64,000 nt of DNA from Microvelia longipes (GCA_018340805.1 JACMZG010000008.1:20922722-20986721), one strand, 5' to 3'; shown: positions 35,426 to 46,081, numbered from the stretch's first letter. Translations and numbers: made by a program. The notes: generated by a model from the sequence alone, not told the origin.

Positions 35426-36744
35426 AATTTACCATTATTATTTTTGTATCTATCACCCAAATACGGTAATTTTGTACTAATTTTTGTCAATTCGAAAATT
35501 TAAGTTAATTTGTACCGAAATATTGCCTATTGTGCAAACCGCTTTGAATCTTAAAAAAGTATACTTACAAATATCACTACATTCCGGTCTACTATTTTGA
35601 TCTCGACATTTTTTTAAGCAAGAGACCGAGGGAACTAATTAACTACTGTGAGGGGGCAATTTTTTTACCCCAGAGGAGAGCAACATTTATTTTTCCTGCC
35701 AGGGGGTATCCAAGTTTCCCCGGGGAAGAATACCTTCCCCCGGGCCCCCTTAACAGTAATTCTGGTCTTTGGCTTCTTGGCTGCTAGCTGATAGCAACGT
35801 CAGCGTAAAAACTAATTTAGCTAAGACGATTATCGCGTTGTGTAACATAAGAGATTAGCAGACGCTTATCTTTTGAAAACTTCTGGAATACAGATAAATA
35901 AGTTGAACTATTCAAGTTCAGAACATGAGGCATAAACCGAAAACCGGAGTATGAAATTAATTGCTAAGCAAGGGATTAAACATTCCACTTCGAACAAGAA
36001 ATTATTTTTGTTTAAGGACTCTGAACCAGAATTTTTCTAACCTTTGCCATTAGACGTAAATTTGTTTAGCTTATATTTAAATTTCCAATCCCAATGATTG
36101 TTACATACATTTAATATGAAAACAATGTCAATAAATTAAAAGAATAATTTTTCAATTGGAAAAGTTTCTAAAAGTACAACTTTCATAGTTTTTAGCGAAT
36201 TTCTTGAGGAAATTCCTATTAGGGTATGGTTGGCATTGTTTGAGTCGGATCCCGGGAGTGTATGAAAAATCCGTTTAATAAGTCCCTTATAATAAAAAAT
36301 AGATCTCGCGAGACTTTTTACGCGACGGCTTACTTTTAGCTTAGAAAATACGAAACGCGAGAAAGTGGTGGAAAGTGCCTTTTAAGAAACAGACAATAAA
36401 ATCAAGCTATTTCTACCACCCAATACTTTCTCGCATTCAATTGTCCTTTATAAGAATACAATTGTTTTATTTTAAATGTCAATTAAATGCGCCGACATTT
36501 GGAAACAACGAAAAAAAAACTTTCAAAAACTGTAAATTACAATAAACACCATCGCCCCATTTACTTAGACCAGAATGTAATTTTATTTTTATTCTAAATT
36601 ATCGAATTAATTCTCAAGGTGGTTCTCATGAAAAAATTCAAATGAGATTCAAAAACCTTTAAATAGATAAAATTATTGCTAATACGTTGTTTTAGATTTA
36701 CAACGAAGGTGGTAGGTTTAGATTTTGTATTCATATTGAGCCCA
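35426..36744. other. Stretch without recognised features
   Basis: Includes G/C-run patches near 35650-35755 (for example CCCCGGGGAAG and CCCCCGGGCC). No coding similarity. Confidence 0.4.
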
Positions 36745-36850
36745 TTTTAGCGAATTTCCTTTGGGAAAAAATTCGCTAATGGGATAGGCGTCATGGCGGA
36801 ATTCGAACCTCGGACCACGACACAAATCCGTTTCAGAGGTCCCTAATGAC
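36745..36850 (-). mobile_element. tRNA-like SINE fragment with hairpin
   Basis: The minus strand carries GACCTCTGAAACGGATTTGT then GAGGTTCGAATTCCGCC, an excellent B box. Beyond it lies a TTAGCGAATTT/AAATTCGCTAA stem. The head resembles the one at 44095-44172 (both begin CCTCTGA and keep GTGGTC), so they may be one family. Confidence 0.5.
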
Positions 36851-37091
36851 GAAAAAAAAAATTTTCGCGAGACTTTATATTGATATTTCTTTTATCTGTG
36901 ACTAAATGAATGTTTAGTTACAAACCATTGCTACTGCCTCGCTTTTCGTTCTTTTTTTACTGTTAATAGACGTAGTTTTACGTTAATAGATATACATTAG
37001 ATATAGATTATCTATAATCCATTATTATTATAATGTATACATATAAATAATGATGAATGATCTATTGTGCTCAAACATGTTTTTTAAAATT
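36851..37091. other. AT-rich spacer
   Basis: No recognised feature. Confidence 0.4.
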
Positions 37092-37148
37092 GAGAAACCG
37101 GGATGTCACCGGAATTATCCGTTTCAGGGGTTTTTAAGACCTACTAAG

Positions 37149-37207
37149 TGGTTTTTACAAAGCTGTCTGTATGTATAATATACATACAGACTACTTTGTA
37201 AAAACCA
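37149..37207. repeat. 29-bp inverted duplication inside family A
   Basis: TGGTTTTTACAAAG plus CTGTCTGTATGTATA (37149-37177) is mirrored with two mismatches at 37179-37207 around a single central base. Other family A copies have only the left arm, so this arose by local inverted duplication. Confidence 0.9.
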
Positions 37208-37439
37208 TTACATACATTGAATATGTGTGTGTGTCTGTTATCATCGTGTATTTATGCTAAAGAGTTTAAACTTTGTACAAAAATCTGTCCACCGCTGTAG
37301 TTGTGCTATTCGAAAAATATTTTTTTATGCCGTCATCAACTCGCAACAATGATTCAGCAAAAATTGATGCACGGGAAAAAGATGCGATCAGGTTGAGATT
37401 TGGCACGCATGTAGCCATGTATAAGACTAAAACATGTTT

Positions 37440-37540
37440 CGTCTCATTCGTAAAAATAAATACATCGTAAATAAATACGTCTCATTCGTAAAATAAATAT
37501 GCTTCGTCTCATTCGTAAAATAAATATGCTTCGTCTCATC
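37440..37540. repeat. 27-bp tandem repeat in family A
   Basis: CGTCTCATTCGTAAAATAAA plus TATGCTT recurs at 37440, 37478, 37505 and partly 37532. The first unit is longer (38-bp pitch). Other family A copies carry only one TCTCATTA-like word here. Confidence 0.9.
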
Positions 37541-37896
37541 ATCTGTATTAGTTCAATTTTTTATTAAAATTGACTTGTGTACGTTTTTATTTTAAAAAAA
37601 ATAAAAAATCGAAAAACAATCCAATTGAGTTGAAATTTAGTACAAGAATACAACTTTACGTAAGTAATATATATACTAAATTTCGTTTCAATACAACAAG
37701 TATATCTATGATTTTTGTTGGATCATAAAGGTTAAGCAGCATTTAGCGTGGTCAGTGCTGTATGGGTGACCGATGAGATTGAAACTGATGTATACACTAT
37801 CTGAGGACGAGCGAAGCGAGTCCGTAGCAGGGAAGATGAGGGTAGCGAATCTGATGTAATGAGGAAAATGTACCCCGTACACGATTTCTTTAAGTG

Positions 37897-38079
37897 GGTA
37901 CAAGGAGTTATGATCTTAAATGAAAGCAAATTTTTATTTTTTAAGGCAATAAAGTTGGCACTTCACAATAAAATTGTTAAGTAAAGAATGATTTTCATTG
38001 CCGAAAATGAGGGTTCGGAATGACCGAGAGACTTAATGCGCATCGCATTACATTACATCCCAGCTAAAAAATGCAATTT
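37897..38079. other. Spacer
   Basis: No recognised feature. Confidence 0.4.
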
Positions 38080-38165
38080 CCGCCCGGGTTTCGAATCTCG
38101 TTCCCCTGAGTATCAGTTTTACATACTTTGGCAGATCATGGTGACCTAATAGTGTTCTAAACCAT
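38080..38165 (-). mobile_element. tRNA-like SINE head fragment
   Basis: The minus strand reads GGTCACCATGATCTGCCAAAG then GAGATTCGAAACCCGGGCGG. The second block is a good B box (GATTCGAAACCC). The stems do not form a full cloverleaf by eye, so a SINE head is likelier than a tRNA gene. Confidence 0.4.
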
Positions 38166-38407
38166 CTAGGAAGTTAGTAACAAATGGCATAAATAAATGT
38201 AATACTTTCAGGGGTATAATAGGGTTTAAAAAATTGTTCCCTCTTCTCCCTAACTCTGCAATCTTTCTCTTTCTCTGCAATCTAAGGCAATAAAAATTAT
38301 ATTTTAATGTAGGTTAAGCAGCCTTTTTGATTCTCTGGGTAAAATTGACAATTATTGTTGTCACCCTAAGAATAATTTTATTACTTTAAAAATGTTTTAG
38401 TATATTA
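38166..38407. other. AT-rich spacer
   Basis: No recognised feature. Confidence 0.4.
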
Positions 38408-38435
38408 TACATAAATATATATATACACACACACA

Positions 38436-38530
<95 letters not shown>

Positions 38531-38545
38531 CGTGTTGTGTGTGTA
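38408..38545. repeat. (TA)n / (TG)n compound microsatellite
   Basis: TA-rich tract with CA at its left edge and TG at its right edge. The whole block is nearly its own reverse complement. Confidence 0.95.
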
Positions 38546-39108
38546 TATAATGACTTTTAAAGACAGCCAGTTCAGCTTCTGCACCATCTGGCTTTAATAT
38601 TAGTAATTTGAATTTTTAATCAATTGCTTGTCGCTAATTTAAATGACCGTAGTGTATTTTTTATTGCTTTGAAATTTATTACGGCAGCTCGACAATAAAA
38701 AATTTCTATTTTAATAAAGAAAGGCTTTACTTTACAGCTGACTAATTTAATATTCTATTTATATTTGTTATTTATTATAAATACAAGCAAAGGTTTGTAA
38801 CATTTTTTAATAATTCGAATTAAAATGGTTTTATTTCAAGAGATGGTTGTTTTAACGAGAGTATTAATCACACACTGCTTCCAAATAACCAGGATCACGC
38901 CCCCTTTATTTATTGAAATATGCGCTTAACGCAATAAAATTTGTCGTTAAGATTTAACCCGAATGCAACAGGGTGGTAATTAATAAAAGTTGCTTTTTAA
39001 GGCTTATTGCATTACATTACCATACGGCGTGACGCTGATTGTGTTCTAGTTCCTGCCTTGCGTGATTTGCGAACCACTATGTTTACCACCCCCTTTATTT
39101 TGCCGTGT

Positions 39109-39110
<2 letters not shown>
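38546..39110. other. AT-rich stretch
   Basis: No recognised feature. Confidence 0.4.
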
Positions 39111-39141
<31 letters not shown>

Positions 39142-39390
39142 TAATATATATATAATATATATATTATATAATATAAATTGCCCTTTTTTTGCCATATATT
39201 TATTATATTGCCCTTATTAGCCGTATTTACTTATATTGCCCTTTATTTGCCGTATTCATTTATATTGCCCTTTATTTGCCGTATTCATTTATATTGCTCT
39301 TTATTTGCCGTATTAATTTATATTGCCCTTTATTTGCCGTATTCATTTATATTGCCCTTATTTGCCGTATTCATTTAATTGCCCTTTTTT
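39111..39390. repeat. (TA)n then 29-bp minisatellite, ~7 units
   Basis: 39111-39177 is TA-rich. From about 39178 the unit TTGCCCTTTATTTGCCGTAT plus TCATTTATA repeats with few changes, the last units shortened. Two overlapping plus frames are repeat translations only. Confidence 0.93.
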
Positions 39391-39517
39391 GACTCCCCAC
39401 TTCCGTCATCCTAACAAGCTTGTTACCCTAAAACAAGTTGTATCTTTTTTGACTTCCTCAATGGTTTTCTCTTAATATTATGAGATGGGGAGCAAAGTAA
39501 ATCTAATCGTAGAAGAA

Positions 39518-39812
39518 GATTTAGATCTTCTGGTGATGAAGAATCCGAAGTTTCGCTTCCACCGTGGGAGGCATCTTCAGGGATGTAGGACATCATGGAC
39601 GAAAACACAATGCTCTACAAAACAGAAACAGTTTTAGTTTGTAGAGGTATGTTTTTTATCCATGATTTCCTACATCCCTGAAGATCCTGGAAGTGAAACG
39701 TCTGATTCTTCATCTACAGTGACGCGGTCACTGCCGGAAGACCTAAATCTGCATGACAATAACCGCGGAAGCCTACGCAGTTTATTATTCGTAGGAGGTT
39801 ATTGTATGCTGA
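39518..39812. mobile_element. Palindromic foldback (family P, copy 1), two hairpins
   Basis: First hairpin: 39518-39600 pairs with about 39660-39753 through AGATTTAGATCTTC, GATGAAGAATC, GGCATCTTCAGGGATGTAGG and their complements. The right arm keeps a ~19-bp GTGACGCGGTCACTG-containing block missing on the left. Second hairpin: GCATGACAATAACC...GCCTACG (39751-39777) pairs with CGTAGGAGGTTATTGTATGC (39790-39809). The same palindrome and flank occur at 59893-60140. Confidence 0.85.
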
Positions 39813-40475
39813 TTATAAATACTTATATTTATTTTATATTTTAGATACAAATTTAGGAATTATTAGTTATACCGAAGTATTAAAATTATTTAGATAAGTA
39901 ATACACTTAATAAAAATTCATTTTTGTCAAACTTAATTTTTTCAAACACAAACTTATCACGTAAAATCTTTTAAGTTAAATTAATAACGTAAAATATTTT
40001 TTCACGTTAAAATTCATTAAAGCGCATTATATTTACAGTTTAAAAAGGCATAATTTGTTTCAAGTAACATTTGTTTAACACTTTAATAACCCAATTTCAT
40101 AGGCAGACAATGTTATCTGTAATTTGATATTACTGAGAGTTTTGTAAGCTCAGTATTGAAGTTTTTTGCTTACCAATTGTCTTTTGTCTTTTTTAAAAAA
40201 AATCATTGTTTGGAAATAATATGAAACATTTAACAAATTTATGCAGTATTAATTTAAATATATTCTTGTTGAATTAAAAATTCTGTATTAAGGGCCTAAT
40301 AAAGGAGGTTGTAAGTTCTTAAGCTTCAAGATAACAAGTTGTATTAAAGAATGCGTTTATAATGTTTACAGCAAAACTTATATAAAGTTAAACAAAAACT
40401 ACTACCTTGAAGAATTGTTAAGTAGCCGCAAAAAGCAATTAACGTGACAGTTCAGCTTAATTGTTTGTTACAATT
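39813..40475. other. AT-rich stretch
   Basis: No recognised feature. Confidence 0.4.
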
Positions 40476-40690
40476 AGATGGAAATATTTTGGCTCCCATA
40501 AAAATTAGATTGAAATATTTTGACTCCCATAAAAATAAGACTAAAATATTTTGGCTTCCATAAAAAGAAGATTGAAATATTTTGGCTTCCATAAAAATAA
40601 GATTAAAATATTTTGGCTTCCATATAAATAAAATTGAAATATTTTGGCACCCATAAAAATAAGATTGAAATATTTTGGCTCCCATGTAAA
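40476..40690. repeat. 31-bp minisatellite, ~7 units
   Basis: Unit AATATTTTGGCTTCCATAAA plus AATAAGATTGA. The 77-codon minus frame here (repeated FNLIFMEAKIFQS-like units) is a repeat artefact. Confidence 0.95.
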
Positions 40691-41158
40691 CAATCAGGTG
40701 TTTTGCTATTTTAGAACGGAAATTTTTTCACTGAGCTTCTTTTAGCTGCTGCAAATGGCTCCGAATTCTGTTTTCGCCATACAGCGATGTTGTTTAGAAT
40801 GATAAAGGGATTATTAAATTTTAAAAAATTGATAAGGGATTATTTAACCATCAAATTGGTTCAATTAAACCAGAGAAATAACTGTTATAATATTACTAAA
40901 TATACACGTTAAATTTTTTTTTCATGTATCATATTTAAAATATAGGCTGAGTAAACAAAAATCAAGAGCATTCTGTCAATCTGCAGTTGTTTGAGACAAC
41001 TGCAACTTACTTTTAGCAAAATGCTGAAAATAGCGTTTTTCCCATTTTCAGTAATGTGCATTATTGATATTTACAAAATTTATTTGAAAAGTATTGACTG
41101 GGAAAAAGAAACATTAAACTTCCTTTTTAAAACCAATAAGCTAAAACACTGTTACAGG
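40691..41158. other. AT-rich stretch
   Basis: A 65-codon frame at 40991-41188 lacks similarity and runs into the MITE. Confidence 0.4.
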
Positions 41159-41345
41159 CATAGAGATATACTACTAGATGGGACATAGATTATCTGAATA
41201 CATTGAGAAGATTAAAACATCTTTTGGTGTTCTCAGAGGCTCTGTGTAGCCTCATTAAAACTCCCTCTTAGAGTGAGTGTTTAGATTACATTTTCGATGT
41301 TTCAAAATTTAACCAATAGGGCCTCTAGTAATAGTATCCCTATAG
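41159..41345. mobile_element. hAT MITE, internally deleted copy
   Basis: Begins CATAGAGATATACTACTAGA and ends near CCTCTAGTAATAGTATCCCT. It shares GCTCT(C)AGAGGCTCTG, CCTCATT(A/G)AAAC and CCAATAGGGCC with the copy at 55554-55869 but lacks that copy's ~130-bp middle. No clean 8-bp duplication can be seen, so this copy is older or rearranged. Confidence 0.75.
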
Positions 41346-41394
41346 ACACAGAGATTAAAACAATGAATTGTGAACCATTTTACGGAATTTAAAA
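41346..41394. other. Spacer
   Basis: No recognised feature. Confidence 0.3.
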
Positions 41395-41530
41395 AGGCTT
41401 GGTGCCAAAATAAGTCAATCTTATCATTTTTTTAGGGAATAAATTAAGTAGTTGGTTAAACCTTTGGGACTGGTAAAAAACTATCACGATTTTTGCTGTC
41501 TTATGCATTTTTTGCTCTTGACCAATAAGC
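41395..41530 (+). mobile_element. Dispersed repeat family C, copy 1
   Basis: Shares the ordered blocks GCCA(A/G)AATAAGTC(A/G)ATCT, GGTTAAACCTTTGGG, TTTCACG/ATCACGTTTTTGC and GCTCTTG with 44990-45070. The nature of the family is unknown. Its terminal GGCTCTTGGACTAT word also ends the foldback at 6213-6931. Confidence 0.6.
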
Positions 41531-42125
41531 GAAAACAACATTTTTAAAAGTTGTGACAACCTAGCAGAGTTAACTGGCGAATCTGCTAGTTGCGGTAACA
41601 AGATAATCTAGAAGCTATCTTACTTTTTTAAAACAGTCATTTGAAATGTTACAAACACTGTAGTTAATTATCTCCAATTTATAATTTTCAAACATTTTTT
41701 AATATTATTACATTATAAAACTATATGGGATTAACCACCTTAGTTTTGAATAGCCTTAGAAACCCTTGGAAGAAAACGAACAGATTTAAAGCTAAATCTG
41801 TACGTTATTATATCATTTATAATATATGCCACTGATAAGAACTTAGCATATCGTAGTCTCGCTGAGTTCCGCTAACTATCCCGCAAGATTGTGCGCACGA
41901 CCGAGGCGCAAAGGGTACATCATGCTAGCCAGCAAACAATTTTTCAAAAATTTGGAAGCATCCATCGACCTAGCCTACTTTCTAGAGGATGCATCACCTC
42001 TTCCTCAATTGTAACACAATCTAAACGTAAACTTCATGTTAATACTCTTTAGAATCTTCTGTGTACTTCACTAGAATATCACTAAAAACGATTTATTTGC
42101 CATCTCTAGCTAAACTAACAATTAC
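41531..42125. other. Stretch without recognised features
   Basis: 41850-42000 is somewhat richer in G+C but matches nothing I know. Confidence 0.4.
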
Positions 42126-42271
42126 TTCGTTCACTTGCGGGGTTTGGCTGGGGAATCAACACCGTGTTTAACCCCCGGCATTTTTCATGTAAAATTCATT
42201 TTTCACGTTGAAAAATACCGTCTGAACAGTTGGGGTTGAACCACCTCTCAATCCCCGCGTGAAGAAAGTAT
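42126..42271. mobile_element. Short imperfect inverted-repeat element
   Basis: TTCACTTGCGGGGTTTGG and downstream words at 42129-42185 pair imperfectly with CCAATCCCCGCGTGAA-like sequence at 42200-42270. An inner AAAATTCATTTTTCACG repeat lies at the centre. Reads as a ~145-bp MITE, with low certainty on its borders. Confidence 0.4.
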
Positions 42272-42998
42272 ATTTTTTTCAATATAACAATAAAAAGAAG
42301 ATGAACATTTTACTTGTTAGTCAAAACAAAAATTAAATAAATATATAATCATAATTATTATCTATATATAACGCAACAGAATCTTCAGTTGCTGAGCCAT
42401 GGGTATATTCAATCTCTTATGGACGACCCCTTTATTGACCGAAAAAAGGAAAAAATTGTTTATTACTTTTAGTGAAAATTATTTCACTTTCCATTTAATT
42501 TCAGTGAAAATTTATTTCAGTGTATCCTAAATGTTCTGCCACATTGCCCGATTTTAACTGACACGACCTACCAATCTACCTCATCACTGTAAGATATTAG
42601 ACAAAAATATACTATTCATTAAAAAAAACCATTAATTGTTTTTATATGCGAAAAAGAAGTTCCGAATCAAATTTCTTTATATTGGAAACTAATAAGGGCA
42701 GAGAGTTATGATGACCGCTCTAATAAATTGACCACTCCTTTACAAGAATTAATGATTAGGTCTGACGGACTGAGGCAGGAACGTGACTTATTAGCTTCTT
42801 TCGTCGATTAACAAAATCAAAGTTTTTAGTCGATTTATCTTTATTGGTTGTTCTAAGAAAAGGAAAGTTTCAAAAACTCCAATTTCGTAATATGAAGTTA
42901 ATTTTGTACTAATTGGTTACTTATTGTGATGGCAACACCATTTAAGGCATAATGCTACAAATTTGAGTCCTAGAAGATATTTTTAAGGAGTGTTTAGC
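42272..42998. other. AT-rich stretch
   Basis: No recognised feature. Confidence 0.4.
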
Positions 42999-43497
42999 AC
43001 TATCTGATGTATTCACGACTTATAACTTATCCAGTATACAGGTAGAAGGCAACCACATGAAGCACTATGCATTCACTGCCTATGGTTTACCCACTATACT
43101 GCTTGAGGGCAATCATATAAAGCACTATATGATATTCTGGACTTATGGTTTTTCCACTGTATTGATTTAGGTGACTACATAAAGTATCTGATGTATTAAC
43201 AACCTTATGGTTTATCCACTATACTAGTTAGGGGCAACCACTTAAAAACTATCTGATGTATTAACGACTTATGGTTTATCCACTATACTAGTTGGGGGCA
43301 ACCACTTAAAAACTATTTGATGTATTAACAACTTATGGTTTATCCACTATACTAGTTAGGGGCAACCACTTAAAAACTATCTGATGTATTAACGACTTAT
43401 GGTTTATCCACTATACTAGTTAGGGGCAACCACTTAAAAACTATCTGATGCATTAACGACTTATGGTATATCCAATATTCTGGTATAGAGAAACCAC
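42999..43497. repeat. 64-bp minisatellite, ~8 units
   Basis: Units carry GACTTATGGTTTATCCACTA and CTAGTTAGGGGCAACCACTT. ATCTGATGTA words fall at exactly 64-bp steps (43251, 43315, 43379, 43443). The first three units (42999-43200) are diverged and the last four nearly identical, showing recent homogenisation at the right side. The array ends 6 bp before a palindrome. Confidence 0.95.
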
Positions 43498-43502
43498 TCA
43501 CA

Positions 43503-43810
43503 CGCGGTTCATGCTTTAGAACCTAAGCAGTTACTCAATTGTCAAGCACTGCACGTAACTCATTTTGTCTGTATTTTCCAAAGGAAATGCGCATAATTCT
43601 CCAGTTGGTTGTACAAAACTATGCCTCTAAAATTAGAAGTACGCACTATTATTTGCACTAGTTTAAAGCTTAGTTACTTAACTTTAAAAAAAGCTTAGTC
43701 AGTTATCTTTAAAGGTTTTAGCGCATTTCCTTTGGAAAATACAGACAAAATGAGTTACGAGCAGTGCTTGACAATTGAGTAACTGCTTAGGTTCTAAAGC
43801 ATGAACCGCG
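43503..43810. mobile_element. Long palindrome with 90-bp arms
   Basis: 43503-43592 and 43721-43810 are nearly perfect inverted repeats (outer CGCGGTTCATGCTTTAGAAC, inner CCAAAGGAAATGCGC) around a 128-bp loop. The loop has its own AAGCTTAGTTA/AAGCTTAGTCAG direct repeat. The high arm identity suggests recent origin or conversion. Confidence 0.93.
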
Positions 43811-44094
43811 GAACCACGCAATGGGCATGGTTCTTGTCAAGAAATGGGCTGTTTAGCACGGAAACACGCATTCTAAATGAAATTCGCCCGACAGCGGACC
43901 ACCGCGCCGGAATTATTTATTTACTAGTTGTAAACTTAGATAATGTAAAAAGCACGGAAACACGCATCCAAAGGAAGTTCCCAGGTACTCTTGGTTTGAG
44001 TGCTCGCATCCAAAGGAAATTCGCCCGACATGCGGACCACCGCGCCAGACCACCGCGTTTTTTTTAAGTAAAAAAAACGATAAAAAATTATCGA
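43811..44094. repeat. Duplicated GC-rich block
   Basis: GCACGGAAACACGCAT...ATTCGCCCGACA(T)GCGGACCACCGCGCC occurs at 43856-43912 and again at 43952-44050. The second copy is expanded by an internal duplication of CGCATCCAAAGGAA. An 88-codon frame across it (43801-44067) is chance. Confidence 0.8.
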
Positions 44095-44172
44095 CCCTTC
44101 CAGGATGTGAACCCAGGTACCTGAGTTTGAGTGGTCGTATTGACTCCGACCACTGGCATTCAACTCAGAGGC
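44095..44172 (-). mobile_element. tRNA-like SINE head
   Basis: The minus strand reads GGCCTCTGAGTTGAATGCCA, GTGGTCGGAG, then ACCTGGGTTCACATCCTGG, which contains a B box. It resembles the head at 36745-36850. Confidence 0.45.
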
Positions 44173-44187
44173 CCAAAAAAACATTGA

Positions 44188-44580
44188 AAACGACACCCTA
44201 CTCGAAATTTAATTGTCAACGACCGTAATTTGGTTTTCTATCATTTTTTGTGGTTTTTTCGACTTTTTGTAACTTAAAGTCGTATCGACTTCGGACCAGT
44301 TTCATTCGATTCAGCGCCCAAATTACATAGAAAACGACACCCTACTCGAAATTTATTTTTTGTCGACCTAAATTTTGGTTTTTGGTAATTTCCAATGGTT
44401 ATAATGACTTAATGAGCGACATATAATGCTAAGATAGGTATAAAAAATTGAATTTTAGAAAGATACACTTTTTTCAGCATTATATGTCGCTCATTAAGTC
44501 ATTAACCATTGGAAATTACCAAAACCAATATTTAGGTCGATAAAAATAAATTTCGAGTAGGGTGTCGTTTCTATGTAATT
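44188..44580. mobile_element. Inverted-repeat element with 105-109-bp arms plus an extra direct end
   Basis: 44321-44429 and 44477-44580 form an inverted repeat (outer AATTACATAGAAAACGACAC, inner GACATATAATGC) with a 47-base loop. The end word AAAACGACACCCTACTCGAA also appears directly upstream at 44187-44206, followed by a diverged arm, giving three copies of the terminus. Confidence 0.9.
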
Positions 44581-44680
44581 TTGGGAGCTGTGCTAACTTT
44601 CTCTATAGAACAATTCTATATTACCTGTAGTTTAATAGAATATGGATGATTTATAAGTCTGCCTAATTCTTAAACATTTT
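44581..44680. other. Spacer
   Basis: No recognised feature. Confidence 0.3.
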
Positions 44681-45075
44681 TATATGGAAAAACATGACAT
44701 TTTAAGGTTTTTGTGCGTTTTTGGACAAAAATTGTATGCTTTTAGATGTTTTTTCGGTAATCTTTCAACATTTGTATCTACGGTTTTACTGGACCGATTT
44801 TGATGGTTAAAAAATGGATTTATAACAAATTTAATAAACTTTAAAAAACAACCCTTAAACGTTTTGGATAAAACCAATAGGAACACCGTTATTGGGCGAA
44901 AACGGAATTTGGGGCCATTTTTCGGATTTTAAAGGGACCCTGGGGCTAAAATTCCCTTATTGGAAACGGCAGACCACCTAATTCATTATCAGGGAGCCAG
45001 AATAAGTCGATCTAGTGGGTTAAACCTTTGGGGCTAGACTTTCACGTTTTTTGCGTCTGGCTCTTGGACTATACC
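44681..45075 (+). mobile_element. Dispersed repeat family C, copy 2
   Basis: The last ~85 bp align with 41395-41530 and end in GGCTCTTGGACTATA, the same word that ends the 6213-6931 foldback. The upstream part holds GGACCGATTTTGATGG, echoing the GTCAAAATCGGAT word in that foldback. No coding capacity beyond a 68-codon chance frame. Confidence 0.55.
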
Positions 45076-45136
45076 TAATAGATCCAATCAATAACACCTT
45101 GTAAACTATGGTGTACAACTTGTACTATTGCAAACA

Positions 45137-45380
45137 AAATAATAATAATGTCCGTTTAGAGCCTTGCGGCTCCAACGGTTTCCATCAGGGGAAACCTCTG
45201 CGGGAACCACCTCAGGTGGTTGTGGCAACCGTTACACTCAAAGTATAATCTAAAGTTGGCGAAATATTCTTGACGAAATGTTATATATAAACTGAGAGCG
45301 TAACCTGGGCTGAGAACCCCAGACCTCCGTGGTGACAAAGGTTAGTATACTCTACTACTAACGCTCTAAAGACCTAAGCT
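45137..45380 (-). mobile_element. tRNA-derived SINE, copy 2
   Basis: Minus-strand order matches the SINE at 34078-34345: tRNA-like head with GGGGTTCTCAGCCCAGG, then GCTCTCAGTTTATATATAAC, TTTCGCCAACTTTAG, GGTGGTTCCCGCAGAGG, and a terminal ATTATTATT tail (45139-45149). The body between differs, with an inverted GGTTTCCATC/GATGGAAACC-type block. Confidence 0.78.
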
Positions 45381-46081
45381 TGTTTAAATAAGCCGCATTG
45401 TTTTTAAATTTAACATAACTTGAAAATAAGAAAGTGCAGATAAGCTATTTTTTTCTTAATTTAAAATAATTAAATTTTAATTTTAATCTAATCAACACTT
45501 TCAATAGATTTAGCAGAATTCTAATAATATGTTAGACTATTGCCTAACATTAGTAAAGAATACATTTTTAAAACAATTCGATCAACAACAATTCGAAAAA
45601 CAACAATTCAATTTGTTTTCAAACAATTCGATCGCCTTTTGATTTGATTAATCTTGATTTTTTTTAAATTAAGAGAAATTCTATAAATAAAACCTTTTTT
45701 GTTTCGTAACTAACTAATATGACTATATTAAATGACAATTCTCTATCATATAACATTCCTAAATCCTTCAAAATATTATCAGATGACAGTATTTTACCAT
45801 AAAACTATTCGTACTTTCTACTTGTGCCTACCTGAGTGCAGAGAGCCAAAAATGAAATTGTAAATATCATCACGTAACAAATTACAGTTAAAGAAAACTT
45901 TTCACAGCCTATATTATTTTTCATTTGACAGAGAAAACGAGTAAACCTGGTCGTGTATGGATTTTCCCAGAGCATTGTGATTATTACAATTTCCACGGAC
46001 ATGACCCATGACTAGGGTCATATGTTGGTACGTCTGTTATAAGGATTTCTACTTTAAAAGCACGGGGTTAACTAAACCATT
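45381..46081. other. AT-rich stretch
   Basis: AACAATTCGAT(C/A) words repeat near 45570-45635. No other feature. Confidence 0.4.

Larger units (their letters stand above)
37092..37896 (+). mobile_element. Family A element, near full length
   Basis: Lacks the first ~50 bp but runs from GAAACCGGGATGTCACCGG through the TG tract (37224-37232), ATGCCGTCATCA in place of TGACGTCATTA, GGCACGCATGTAGCC, AAGTATATCTATGATTTTTG, GACGAGCGAAGCGAGTCCG, GTAATGAGGAAAATG and GTACCCCGTACACG. It has two private rearrangements, a perfect-looking hairpin and a short tandem array, listed separately. Confidence 0.88.

Noticed and set aside
39178..39392. Hydrophobic repeated frames resembling membrane protein
   Set aside because: Translations of a 29-bp tandem repeat in two frames.
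40452..40685. 77-codon minus-strand frame
   Set aside because: 31-bp minisatellite translation; the repeat phase shifts produce apparent variation.
42999..43497. CRISPR array
   Set aside because: The 64-bp units are contiguous, with no unique spacers; the 28-bp array at 53.1 kb is also contiguous. The genome is eukaryotic.
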